A DNA stretch of 40,470 nt from Dehalococcoidia bacterium (GTDB lineage Bacteria; Chloroflexota; Dehalococcoidia; GIF9; AB-539-J10), in NCBI GenBank assembly GCA_003567655.1, contig PWZA01000057.1:1-40470 (forward strand), read 5' to 3'. Shown here in pieces: positions 8,597-18,162 of this stretch. The notes below the pieces were generated by a model. It was not told the DNA's origin. It saw only the letters and a list, made by a program, of their open reading frames with translations, and ran no database searches. The stretch's first letter is position 1, and each line of letters starts with the position of its first letter. Position numbers and translations under genes: made by a program.

Positions 8597-9403
8597 ATGA
8601 GAACACCGTTGATTGCAGGCAACTGGAAGATGAATACAACCGTCAGTGAGGCGACGAAGCTTGTCCTGGACATGCAGGGCGAACTCGATGGTGTAGAGGG
8701 GGTGGAGAAGGTTCTGTGCCCTCCGTTCGTATCTCTGTCCGCCGTAGAAGCTATCGTCCGGGGCTCGTCTGTCAAGCTTGGTGCTCAGAACATGCATTTC
8801 GAGGAGAAGGGAGCCTACACCGGTGAGATATCGCCATCCATGCTAAGACAGATGTGTCAGTTCGTCATATTGGGGCACTCCGAGAGGAGGATGTACTTCG
8901 GCGAGACTGATGAGATAGTCAACAGGAAGGTGAAGGCTGCTCTGGCAGGCGGGCTGAGGCCCATCCTGTGCATTGGGGAGCGATTGGAGGATAACGAAGC
9001 GGGCAGGACTGAAGAGGTGCTCAGGAGGCAGGTAACAGGAGATTTTCAAGGCATCGATCGCGCCGATGTGAGCCATGGTTCCGAGAGATGCGACGACGCA
9101 GGGAGAGATCTGGTGATTGCCTACGAGCCTGTCTGGGCCATCGGTACAGGCAAGGCGGCAAGCGGCAAGGAGGCCGTTGCCACTGTTCGGTTTGTTCGCA
9201 ATGTGCTTGCAGAACTGTGGGGGGTCGATACGACTCGAGGTGTGCGAATCCTTTACGGAGGCAGCGTCACCACTGCCAACATTGCCGAGTTCATCTCCGA
9301 TCCAGAGATCGATGGTGCCCTCGTCGGGGGGGCCAGTCTAAAAGCGGATGATTTCGTCGGCATTGTGCGGCAAACCGCTGAGATAAAAGGAAGTGCTAGG
9401 TAA
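8597..9403 (+). CDS. tpiA: Triosephosphate isomerase
   Basis: IAGNWKMNTT, LGAQNMHFEEKGAYTGEIS, VILGHSERR, AYEPVWAIGTGKAAS, ILYGGSV. Confidence 0.98.
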   Translation: MRTPLIAGNWKMNTTVSEATKLVLDMQGELDGVEGVEKVLCPPFVSLSAVEAIVRGSSVKLGAQNMHFEEKGAYTGEISPSMLRQMCQFVILGHSERRMYFGETDEIVNRKVKAALAGGLRPILCIGERLEDNEAGRTEEVLRRQVTGDFQGIDRADVSHGSERCDDAGRDLVIAYEPVWAIGTGKAASGKEAVATVRFVRNVLAELWGVDTTRGVRILYGGSVTTANIAEFISDPEIDGALVGGASLKADDFVGIVRQTAEIKGSAR

Positions 9404-9513
9404 TCGGTTACAGGCAGGTTTGTTTCGCAGGGCAGACTAATGGAGCCGCTGATACGGCAGGCGCATAATCCGAGCACGCGCAATCATATCAGCCACCACA
9501 TTGCTACTGAATT

Positions 9514-10473
9514 ATGACGGGTGACCATTCAGGATTGATCGCTGTCGTCGGCCCCACTGCTGTCGGGAAAAGCGGGCTTGCGCTGCAACTGGCAGCCACT
9601 TTTCCGGCAGAGATAATAGGTGCCGATAGTCGCCAGGTTTATCGTTACATGGATATCGGCACTAGCAAGCCCGGTGCGGCAGAGATGGCATCGGTGACTC
9701 ACCATGTCATTGATGTGGTCGATCCCGACGAGGATTTCAGCCTCGCTATGTATCATAAACTGGCCACGAGAGCGATGAGAGCTATTCATGACAGGGGGAG
9801 GGTGCCGTTGCTTGTGGGTGGCAGCGGGCTTTATGTTTGGTCGCTGGTGGAGGGATGGAAGATACCCGAGGTAGGGCCCAACCAGGAACTGAGACGCAGG
9901 CTGGAAGCCAGGGCAGAGCAGGAAGATAGCCAGAGGCTTCATCAGGAACTGAAGGCCATAGATCCTGTGGCGGCAGCAAGAATCGATCCCGGTAACGCAA
10001 GGCGCGTCATAAGGGCCCTGGAAATCTACTATGTGACGGGCAGCCTCCCTTCCCATCTGCAGCGCAAGGAGACCCCCCGTTTCCCTGTCCTGATCATCGG
10101 CTTGACTCAGGACAGAGAAGAGCTATACAGACTGATTGATTGCCGTGTTGACAGGATGATAGAAGGAGGACTGGTCGAAGAGGTGGACCAGTTGATCAAG
10201 AGGGGATACAGCCCTTCGTTGCCCTCTATGTCTGGAATAGGTTACAGAGAGATGTGCCGGTTTCTCAGGGGCGAGATGACTTTACCGGAGGCTGTTGATC
10301 GGGTAAAGTATGAGACGCATAGACTGGTTCGCCGTCAGTATGCCTGGTTCCGGCTGAGTGATGAGAGGATCAACTGGCTTGAGATCGGTCATGCAGGATA
10401 CGGAACAGGCTCTGAGTCTTTCGCTGCTGTCCTGGACGAAGCGAAGCGCCTGGCGAATGACTTCATATCATGA
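9514..10473 (+). CDS. miaA: tRNA dimethylallyltransferase
   Basis: IAVVGPTAVGKSGLALQLA, IIGADSRQVYRYMDIGTSKP, LLVGGSGLYVWSL, GIGYREM. Confidence 0.97.
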   Translation: MTGDHSGLIAVVGPTAVGKSGLALQLAATFPAEIIGADSRQVYRYMDIGTSKPGAAEMASVTHHVIDVVDPDEDFSLAMYHKLATRAMRAIHDRGRVPLLVGGSGLYVWSLVEGWKIPEVGPNQELRRRLEARAEQEDSQRLHQELKAIDPVAAARIDPGNARRVIRALEIYYVTGSLPSHLQRKETPRFPVLIIGLTQDREELYRLIDCRVDRMIEGGLVEEVDQLIKRGYSPSLPSMSGIGYREMCRFLRGEMTLPEAVDRVKYETHRLVRRQYAWFRLSDERINWLEIGHAGYGTGSESFAAVLDEAKRLANDFIS

Positions 10474-10593
10474 GACCGGCAAATTGCGGACGAGTTCGAC
10501 TTAATTGGCATAATATGAGCAGGGGCTTGTTTTCGAGATCAGGAGGATGAGATAGGACAGAAGCTGTTTACTACTGAAGCCAAGACAGAACAG

Positions 10594-11712
10594 GTGCTCC
10601 TGGTAGGAGTAGGAAGTAAGGGTGGCGATCGTAATTGGTCTGTTGATGATTCTCTGCGGGAGCTATCCTATCTGGCCAGGACAGCGGGTGCCAAGGTCGT
10701 CGGCACCGTAAGTCAGAAGCTGGTTGCTCCCTCGTCTACCTACTATATGGGTAAGGGCAAGATCGAGGAGTTGATCGGCTTGAGGGAGCAGACCCCGTAT
10801 GACACTGTTATCTGTGATGATGAGCTCGCGCCCAGGCAGCAAAGAAACCTGGAAGAGGCACTGGGTGTCAGAGTAATCGACCGCAGCGCTCTGATACTAC
10901 ATATATTCGCTCAAAGAGCCCGAACTAGCGAAGGTAAGCTGCAGGTTGAACTGGCACAGCATCAGTACCTGCTGCCTCGGCTTGTCGGGCAGTGGCGTCA
11001 CCTGGAAAGGCTTGGCGGCGGAATCGGAACCAGAGGGCCGGGAGAGGCGCAGTTGGAGACCGACCGTCGCCTTATCTACAAGCGTATCAATCTCCTCAAG
11101 CACAAGATTGAGAGTGTGAGCAAGCAACGGTCACTTTACAGGAAGCGGCGTAAAGAACACAACGTACCGGTCGTGGCACTCGTGGGCTATACTAACGCTG
11201 GCAAGAGCACTCTGTTCAACTCTCTGAGCAAGGCCGGGGTTGATGCACAGGATAAGCTGTTCTCCACCCTGGATCCCGTTACACGTAGAGTCACTCTGCC
11301 CGATGGTCGGCAGTGCCTTATCACGGATACAGTTGGTTTTATTCACAAACTGCCACCTTCGATTATCGCTGCCTTCCGGGCTACTCTGGAGGAATTGGAA
11401 GAGGCCGACTTGCTATTGCATATAGTTGACATAACACACCCGAATGCTTCCAATCAGTGCCTGACCGTGGAGAAGATACTGAAGGAACTGAATCTGGACG
11501 AGAAACCGAGGCTTACTGTATACAACAAGCTAGACCTGTCGGTGGCAGGTGAGGCGGAACTGCAAAGACTGGCTGATGCTCCTCACCTGTATGAAGAGAT
11601 TCTGTTGTCCGGCGAGGCTGCAGCATTCATCTCTGCTGCCAAAGGCTGGCGGGTGGACGATCTTCTCAACAAGATTGCCGCCCATCTCATGGCGGCAGAG
11701 CAGTTACCCTGA
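10594..11712 (+). CDS. hflX: GTPase HflX (start uncertain)
   Basis: GGGIGTRGPGEAQLETDRRLI and VALVGYTNAGKSTLFNSL; no canonical start with a good RBS is seen. Confidence 0.95.
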   Translation: MLLVGVGSKGGDRNWSVDDSLRELSYLARTAGAKVVGTVSQKLVAPSSTYYMGKGKIEELIGLREQTPYDTVICDDELAPRQQRNLEEALGVRVIDRSALILHIFAQRARTSEGKLQVELAQHQYLLPRLVGQWRHLERLGGGIGTRGPGEAQLETDRRLIYKRINLLKHKIESVSKQRSLYRKRRKEHNVPVVALVGYTNAGKSTLFNSLSKAGVDAQDKLFSTLDPVTRRVTLPDGRQCLITDTVGFIHKLPPSIIAAFRATLEELEEADLLLHIVDITHPNASNQCLTVEKILKELNLDEKPRLTVYNKLDLSVAGEAELQRLADAPHLYEEILLSGEAAAFISAAKGWRVDDLLNKIAAHLMAAEQLP

Positions 11713-11716
11713 GCAG

Positions 11717-12538
11717 TCATTGATGACCCCGCTCACCGAATATCATGGTGCCTATTCTGATTATATTGGCGCCCTCCTCGATAGCTACCCTGTATGAGTT
11801 GGTCATGCCCATGGAGAGGTGTTTCATCTCCACATTGGGCAGTGCTAGCTCTCGTATCTCCTCGAATATCCTTCTTGTCCGTATGAAATAGGGCCTGGAG
11901 TCTTGCGGGTCTCCGGTATAGGGCCCCATTGTCATCAGGCCCATCACCTTAATGCTTCTCAGGCCCGACACATCTGTGATCAACTGCTCGGCATCTTCCG
12001 GAAGCACGCCGGCCTTCTGAGGCTCGCTTCCGCTATTTACCTCAATCAACACCGGCATTATCTTTTCCGCTTGAGCGCATCTTCTGTCGATCTCCCTGGC
12101 TATCTCCAGAGAATCCACAGTCTCTATCATGTCGAACAGTTCAACTGCCTTTCTCCTGATATTGTGTTTCTGAAAGGTGCCTATGAAGTGCCATCTCGCC
12201 TTTGTGCCCACCAGTGCGTGTGCCTCTTTCGCTTCCCGGACGTAGTTCTCTCCGATGATCTGTATTCCGGCCTCAACAGCGGTCAGCACCGCCTCGGGTG
12301 TTCTCGTTTTGGCCGCTGCTACCAGCTCAACTCCGCGGGGGATTTCGGCCAGAAGCCTGGCCACGTTCTGTTTAATGGCCTCTTTGTCCACGAGATGATT
12401 GTAGTCTATGTAGCCTGCCGCTTCAAGGCCAGGGTAGCGAAGCCGACGGCAGGTCAGGCCGGTGCAAAATCGAGAATCGGGGAACCCGGTTCCGGTGGTA
12501 AAGGGCGGCTCGGTCTTTATGTAGTTCTGAAGGACCAC
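11717..12538 (-). CDS. YggS/PROSC family PLP-binding protein (true start probably internal, near 12391)
   Basis: VELVAAAKTRTPEAVLTAVEAGIQIIGENYVREAKEA, RWHFIGTFQKHN, LSMGMTNSYRVAIEEGANIIRIGTMIFGER. Confidence 0.9.
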   Translation of the reverse strand: MVLQNYIKTEPPFTTGTGFPDSRFCTGLTCRRLRYPGLEAAGYIDYNHLVDKEAIKQNVARLLAEIPRGVELVAAAKTRTPEAVLTAVEAGIQIIGENYVREAKEAHALVGTKARWHFIGTFQKHNIRRKAVELFDMIETVDSLEIAREIDRRCAQAEKIMPVLIEVNSGSEPQKAGVLPEDAEQLITDVSGLRSIKVMGLMTMGPYTGDPQDSRPYFIRTRRIFEEIRELALPNVEMKHLSMGMTNSYRVAIEEGANIIRIGTMIFGERGHQ

Positions 12539-12650
12539 GCAGGGCTTTTAGCGCTGCACACCCGTGGTTCCAGAGCAGAGTTGCAGTTGTACACTGTACA
12601 CCTAGGACTCGAGAATGCAGCAGAGCGTGACAAAGGTTGACAGAAGGCAG

Positions 12651-12680
12651 TTGACGCTATATTATAAGAGTGAGTATAAT
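12651..12680 (+). promoter_or_regulatory. Candidate sigma70-type promoter upstream of the Xer recombinase
   Basis: TTGACG (12651-12656), 18 bp spacer, TATAAT (12675-12680). Confidence 0.65.
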
Positions 12681-12721
12681 ATCCCTTACACTCAGTCGTG
12701 ACCTGCAAGGAGGTGTAACAG

Positions 12722-13660
12722 ATGCTCCCGCATGTCGATGATTTCTTGCTCAATCTACAGGCTAACAAGTACTCCGCTGAAACCATTTACAACTATGAAC
12801 GGGATCTCAATGTCTTCAGTAGTTTCCTGGACGAAAGCGATATTGACTTCGGCAAGCTCGATAAGCGCTCTATCACCTATTATAAGGCGTATCTGGTATC
12901 GCGGGATCGGAAGACAGCCAGCCTGAGAAGGCAAGGCGAGAGACAGCTGGACTCCAGATCCGTAAACCGGATGCTGTCCGCGTTGAGAGGCTACCTGCGC
13001 TATTTGATTGATATGGACTATCCCTGCCCCCTACCGCCCGAGGCAGTAAAGCTAACCAAGGCAGGCAGGAAGCACCCACAGGTGGCGGAGTTAGAGGATT
13101 TGATAAGGTTGGTTGAGGCGCCCAGTACCTTAGAGTCAGGTCTCAAGACAGCTTTGAGGAACCGCGCTATGCTTGAGGTTCTGTTTGCCACCGGTATGCG
13201 AATATCCGAGTTGTGTAACCTGGATCGGAATCAAATCGACGACACCGGGCGGATCTTTATCACCGGCAAAGGCAGAAAGCAGCGCTTTGTGTATCTTACT
13301 CCGCGGGCCAAGCAACACCTGGACTCCTATATAAACACCCGTCAGGATGATTGCCCAGCCCTGTTCGTCCCTTATGCTGGGAAAAACGTAACTAAGCCGC
13401 GCAGAAGGATCTCCACCAATTACCTTCAGGACAGGATCAAGAGATATCGAGAGAAGCTCAAGATAAACGTCCCCACCTCAGCGCATTCACTGAGGCACGG
13501 TTTTGCCACTTATCTGGCTGAGAAAGGCGCGAATCCCGCAGCACTCCAGATACTCCTGGGTCATGAATCCCTGGATACTACCACCCGTTACGTACATGCC
13601 TCCGACAGATACGCGGAGGAGACGCACCACAAATACCATCCCCTGGCCGAATCCGATTAG
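12722..13660 (+). CDS. Tyrosine recombinase, XerC/XerD-like
   Basis: FATGMRISELCNL (catalytic Arg), HSLRHGFATYLAEKGANPAALQILLGHESLDTTTRYVH; RBS aaggaggtg. Confidence 0.92.
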   Translation: MLPHVDDFLLNLQANKYSAETIYNYERDLNVFSSFLDESDIDFGKLDKRSITYYKAYLVSRDRKTASLRRQGERQLDSRSVNRMLSALRGYLRYLIDMDYPCPLPPEAVKLTKAGRKHPQVAELEDLIRLVEAPSTLESGLKTALRNRAMLEVLFATGMRISELCNLDRNQIDDTGRIFITGKGRKQRFVYLTPRAKQHLDSYINTRQDDCPALFVPYAGKNVTKPRRRISTNYLQDRIKRYREKLKINVPTSAHSLRHGFATYLAEKGANPAALQILLGHESLDTTTRYVHASDRYAEETHHKYHPLAESD

Positions 13661-13676
13661 AGCCGGCCAGGGGATG
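13637..13676. terminator. Perfect 13-bp stem hairpin between convergent genes (candidate bidirectional terminator)
   Basis: CATCCCCTGGCCG (13637-13649) / CGGCCAGGGGATG (13664-13676), 14-nt loop. Overlaps the xer stop region; no strong U-tract. Confidence 0.55.
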
Positions 13677-13697
13677 TGTTATGTAAAGCACCGGATT

Positions 13698-14954
13698 CTA
13701 GGGGAATATGCCTCTGGTACACATGGCAGTTGCGAGCTGTTTCAGCGCAGTCATATAGGCGGCCTTTCGCATGTCGACGCCCTCGCACTCGCTAATGCTT
13801 AATACTTGGTTAAAGGCATTGGTCATCAGTCTCCCCAGGTAGCTGTTGATCTGCGTTTCATCCCAGTAGAAGGACTGCAGGCCCTGTACCCACTCCAGAT
13901 ATGAGACTATGACGCCACCGGCATTTGCCAGTATGTCAGGAGCCACGAATATGCCCCTGTCAACCAGGATCTTGTGGGCTTCAGGCGTAGTCGGCCCATT
14001 GGCACCTTCTACTATTATGCGCGCCTTTACCGCGGATGCGTTACCCTTGTGAATCGCATGTTCCAGGGCTGCTACCACCAAGATGTCACATTTGAGCTCC
14101 AGTAATTCAGCATTGGTGATTGTTTCGGTATTCTGGCATCCTATGACGGAGCCCGTAGCCTTCTTATGGTTAACCACACTTTCCAGGTTTAAGCCCCCGG
14201 AACTGTAAACGCCACCACTGGAGTCGCTTATTCCCGTTACGCAGTAGCCTTCCTTGGCCAGAAGGTCTGCTGCCGTCGCCCCGACATTGCCGCATCCTTG
14301 AACTACAACGGTTGCCTCCTCTGGATCTATGCACAGATGTTTTGCCGATAACAAGGCGCTAACCATGGATCCGCGGCCGGTGGCCTCAAATCTACCTCGA
14401 CTGCCACCTATTTCTATGGGCTTCCCGGTAACGACTGCCGGTACTGAATAGCCTCGCCCCATGCTGTAAGTGTCCATAATCCAGGCCATTACCTGGGGGT
14501 TGGTGCCCACGTCAGGAGCCGGAATGTCGCTGTCGGGTCCCATTATCAGCGCGATGTCGGACGCGTATCGGCGAGTCAGTCGCTCGAGCTCACACTGAGA
14601 TAGCTTCTTCGGGTCGCAGATCACCCCTCCCTTGGCACCACCATAGGGAATCCCGGCAACCGCCGTCTTCAGGGTCATCAACGCTGCCAGGGCCCTCACC
14701 TCGTCAATGTTTACATCCGGGTGGTATCGTATTCCTCCCTTGCTCGGGCCCCGGCTATCGTTGTGTACGATCCTGAATCCCGTGAACACCTTCACCCCTC
14801 CATCGTCCATCTTCACCGGGAAGTTTACTGTCAACTCCCGCTCACAGTCCATCAGTCTCAAACGGCACTCGTCAGGTATGTTGAGCTGTCGGCAGACATC
14901 GTTTATCAGGGTCTTGACATTCTGGAATGCCTGCTCTTTCACGTCTTCACTCAT
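13698..14954 (-). CDS. gdhA: Glu/Leu/Phe/Val dehydrogenase, probable glutamate dehydrogenase
   Basis: GFRIVHNDSRGPSKGGIRYHPDVN, GIPYGGAKGGVICDPKKLS, PDVGTNPQVMAWIMDTYS, VVQGCGNVGATAADLLAKEG. Confidence 0.93.
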   Translation of the reverse strand: MSEDVKEQAFQNVKTLINDVCRQLNIPDECRLRLMDCERELTVNFPVKMDDGGVKVFTGFRIVHNDSRGPSKGGIRYHPDVNIDEVRALAALMTLKTAVAGIPYGGAKGGVICDPKKLSQCELERLTRRYASDIALIMGPDSDIPAPDVGTNPQVMAWIMDTYSMGRGYSVPAVVTGKPIEIGGSRGRFEATGRGSMVSALLSAKHLCIDPEEATVVVQGCGNVGATAADLLAKEGYCVTGISDSSGGVYSSGGLNLESVVNHKKATGSVIGCQNTETITNAELLELKCDILVVAALEHAIHKGNASAVKARIIVEGANGPTTPEAHKILVDRGIFVAPDILANAGGVIVSYLEWVQGLQSFYWDETQINSYLGRLMTNAFNQVLSISECEGVDMRKAAYMTALKQLATAMCTRGIFP

Positions 14955-15224
14955 ATGTTCACCTCCTTATACTATTGGCTGCATTCTATTCTCATCTCCG
15001 TCAATATCGCTGAAAGCTGGAGTGCAGCTACCTCCATTTGTACCTCGTTGACTGATCACGAGACACGACCTCGGATTAGGCGGGCGAGCATATCTTGCGA
15101 ACAGTCTGCTTGCCTGTTTCACATGTCGAAGGTCGTCTGTACGGGTGCTCTTGCCCAAGACCGACCCGGCTCTCCTCTCCTCTGAGGGAGGAGCCCCATG
15201 GGTAATGATGATCATCTATGCTTT

Positions 15225-16220
15225 TCACAAGTCCCTGAATCTGGTCAACTCTCCATAGTCTATGACGGTACTCATAGAGTAGTTCTCCGCTTCTATGCCG
15301 GACTCTACAGCAGCAGCCACAGGATTAAGCCCGCCAACCAGTATCATCCCCACCTTGTTCAGCTCGACCGGTACCCCACATACCGGCCTGCTCACCTCGC
15401 CCATCATAAGCAATCCGCCCAGACCCGCCTCCCTCAACCCGTCAACAACCCTATCTGCCACCGGTTGGCAGATAGCAGGCATCTCCCGAAAATTTGCCAA
15501 TACTTTACCTTCCCCTTTCCTGGCTGCTTGACCAACGCTGGTCATGTTACTGGCGATGTACAACTCCGCGGGATCTAAGGATGAGGCCGAATACTGTATG
15601 AGCTCGACAAAGCGCAAGGGATTGCGGTTCTTGATCTGAAGGATGCCACTGAATCTGTAATCTATGGGGATACCTGCTTTGAGCAGAGCGCCATGAATGA
15701 CTACGCTGCAAACGGTAGCCAGGCCTATCCTGCCGCGGGGTGTCGTTATTCCTCCCATGCATTCGCCCGACCGGGTTACAGCCACAAGCTCGCTGACGCA
15801 TATCCCGGCCTGAAACGCTCTCTTCATAGCTTCAAGAGCTCTCCGGAACTGCTTCTCATGGAAGAATGAGATGTTGACCGGGACAGAACCCTGGTGCAGA
15901 GCGATGTCGAAGTCCATGCGGCAGGCTAGAAGCTCGATCCTGGAGGCGACAAAGCCGACCTTGTCGCTAACCAGAGCACTCTCCAGTTCTTCGCGACCCG
16001 ACTTCGTGATCAACCTGCCCTCTCTTCCCATTCTCTCGGTGAAGCCGCGTTCATCCATCAGCTTGAGGTGATAGCGGACGGCGCGCTCGGTCAGGTTGAT
16101 GCCTTGTCCCTTAAGGCGGTGTGAGATAACTCGGGCGCCGAGAGGTTTATCGGACTGGCTCAGAATCCTGAGAATGGCGATTGCCTTCCTCTCTGCCTCT
16201 TGGGCGTGGTGAGTGAGCAA
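15225..16220 (-). CDS. NrpR-like transcriptional regulator (winged HTH + one NrpR/DUF128 regulatory domain)
   Basis: N-terminal wHTH (AILRILSQSDKPLGARVISHRLKGQGINLTERAVRYHLKLMDERG), then a DUF128-like domain (SGECMGGITTPRGRIGLATVCSVVIHGALLKAGIPIDYRFSGILQI; GGLNPVAAAVESGIEAE). Confidence 0.85.
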   Translation of the reverse strand: MLTHHAQEAERKAIAILRILSQSDKPLGARVISHRLKGQGINLTERAVRYHLKLMDERGFTERMGREGRLITKSGREELESALVSDKVGFVASRIELLACRMDFDIALHQGSVPVNISFFHEKQFRRALEAMKRAFQAGICVSELVAVTRSGECMGGITTPRGRIGLATVCSVVIHGALLKAGIPIDYRFSGILQIKNRNPLRFVELIQYSASSLDPAELYIASNMTSVGQAARKGEGKVLANFREMPAICQPVADRVVDGLREAGLGGLLMMGEVSRPVCGVPVELNKVGMILVGGLNPVAAAVESGIEAENYSMSTVIDYGELTRFRDL

Positions 16221-16246
16221 CTCTTGGTATCCCCTCTTATCTACCT

Positions 16247-16264
16247 ACGGTAACCTTTTACCGT
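16247..16264. promoter_or_regulatory. Palindromic operator candidate between nrpR-like and nadE
   Basis: ACGGTAA-CCTT-TTACCGT, i.e. GGTA-N6-TACC; an additional CCGGTACGG lies at 16279-16287. Confidence 0.55.
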
Positions 16265-16351
16265 ATGATAGCGAATATCCGGTACGGTTGTCAATTCTGG
16301 CAACGTGCTCATGGCACGGGAAGCATGGATTAATGTCTGGTATACTATCCG

Positions 16352-18109
16352 GTGAAACAAGGAGGCGGATTGCAAAGCATCAGGGTAGGCGTAGCTCAGA
16401 TCAACCCCACTGTAGGCGATCTGGCGGGGAATACTTCCAAGATAATACAGTCGATCGACCGGGCTAGCTCCCTTGGGGTGAACCTGTTAACCCTTCCCGA
16501 GTTGGCCATCACGGGATATCCTCCCGAAGACTTGCTGCTCAAGCCGCAGTTCATCAGGCACAACAGGGAGAGCCTTGAGCGGATTATTGAACACAGCTCC
16601 GATATAGCTGTAGTCGTGGGTTTTGTCGACAGCAATACCGACGTCTACAATGCTGCGGCGGTAATCCATGATAGGAAACTGGTTGGCGTTTACCACAAGT
16701 TCTACTTGCCCAACTATGGGGTGTTTGATGAAAACAGGTATTTCAAGGCGGGCAGCCGCTTTCCTGTCTTCATCATCTGTGGCGTCGGCGTAGGTGTGAC
16801 TATCTGCGAAGACATGTGGTATGAGGCCGGGCCGGCTGCTATACAGGCGCATGCCGGAGCCAGTCTGCTGATCAACATCGGCGCTTCTCCCTATCATGAG
16901 GGAAAGGGGTTGCTCAGAGAGCGAATGTTTGCCACCAGAGCATCGGACAACATGGCTATTGTAGTCCACAACAACTTGGTCGGTGGCCAGGATGAGCTCG
17001 TCTTCGATGGGAATAGCCTGATCATGAATGAGAAGGGAGAACTCATCGCTAGGGGGAAGCAGTTTGAGGAGGATTTCCTGGTAGCTGATCTCGATGCAGA
17101 AGCAGTGCTACGTACCCGGTTGCACGATTCCCGGCGCAGGAAGGACACTCCGTGGATTAGAGAGCGATCATCTGCTGCCTTCGAGATACCGGTGTCAAGC
17201 CATTGTCCATCAGGCGCCAGGCCTCCTTTGCCACCGCACTCAATGGAAAGGATGGATGAACTAGCTGAGGTCTATCAGGCTCTCGTTCTGGGCACGAGAG
17301 ACTATGTGCGCAAAAACGGCTTTGAGAAGGTGGTTGTCGGCTTGTCGGGGGGCTTGGACTCAGGATTGGTGGCCGCTATAGCTGCGGATGCCCTTGGTGC
17401 CGACAATGTAATATGCGTCTCCAGTCCCTCGCGTTACTCGTCGCCGGGCAGTAAGGCGGATGCTGAGGCCTTGGCCCGAAATCTGGGGGTGGGATTCATG
17501 GTGATACCCATTGAGCAGATATTCTGCTCTTACTTAGAAACACTGGCCGAGCCATTCCGGAATACTGAACCGGATGTCACCGAGGAGAACATCCAGGCGA
17601 GGATACGTGGCAACATACTATTCGCCCTGTCGAACAAGTTCGGCTGGCTCGTACTCGCCTGCAGCAACAAGAGCGAGACGGCCACAGGGTACACTACCCT
17701 TTATGGAGACATGGCCGGAGGCTTTATCCCTTTGAAAGATGTCTCTAAGTCGATGGTCTTCGATTTGGCCAGATACAGGAATCACCGGGCAGGGCAAGAG
17801 TTGATACCTTCTGCAATCCTGACCAAGGCACCGTCGGCTGAGCTAAGGCCCGATCAAAAGGATACTGATAGTCTTCCTCCGTATGAGGTGTTAGATCCGG
17901 TTTTGAGAGCCTATGTGGAGGATGATGTCACGGCTGACCGGATAGTATCCATGGGCTTTGAGCCTGAGACTGTCAAGAGGATCGCTCGCCTGGTAGCTAG
18001 AAGCGAGTATAAACGTCGCCAGGCTGCTCCGGGCATAAGGATAACTCATAGAGATTTCGGCCGTGACAGAAGGTTGCCTATTACGAACCGGTTCAGCGAG
18101 GACATATAG
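16352..18109 (+). CDS. nadE: Glutamine-dependent NAD+ synthetase (nitrilase + NAD synthase domains)
   Basis: N-terminal nitrilase (VAQINPTVGDLAGN, LPELAITGYPPEDLLL, VGVTICEDMWY), C-terminal SGGLDSGLVAAIA and LACSNKSETATGYTTLYGDMAGGFIPLKDV. A TTG start at 16370 behind aaggagg is plausible. Confidence 0.95.
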   Translation: MKQGGGLQSIRVGVAQINPTVGDLAGNTSKIIQSIDRASSLGVNLLTLPELAITGYPPEDLLLKPQFIRHNRESLERIIEHSSDIAVVVGFVDSNTDVYNAAAVIHDRKLVGVYHKFYLPNYGVFDENRYFKAGSRFPVFIICGVGVGVTICEDMWYEAGPAAIQAHAGASLLINIGASPYHEGKGLLRERMFATRASDNMAIVVHNNLVGGQDELVFDGNSLIMNEKGELIARGKQFEEDFLVADLDAEAVLRTRLHDSRRRKDTPWIRERSSAAFEIPVSSHCPSGARPPLPPHSMERMDELAEVYQALVLGTRDYVRKNGFEKVVVGLSGGLDSGLVAAIAADALGADNVICVSSPSRYSSPGSKADAEALARNLGVGFMVIPIEQIFCSYLETLAEPFRNTEPDVTEENIQARIRGNILFALSNKFGWLVLACSNKSETATGYTTLYGDMAGGFIPLKDVSKSMVFDLARYRNHRAGQELIPSAILTKAPSAELRPDQKDTDSLPPYEVLDPVLRAYVEDDVTADRIVSMGFEPETVKRIARLVARSEYKRRQAAPGIRITHRDFGRDRRLPITNRFSEDI

Positions 18110-18162
18110 CCCCTATCGAATGCCCATCTAACATGTATGGCATGGAAGCACTACCGCCTCTC

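Noticed and set aside
11903-12640. 245-aa plus-strand ORF antisense to the YggS-like gene
   Set aside because: Antisense shadow; no recognisable domain.
12722-13660. Xer-type recombinase as marker of an integron or mobile island
   Set aside because: No att-like repeats, cargo genes or tRNA integration site nearby; flanked by housekeeping genes, so XerC/D-like chromosomal function is the simpler reading.
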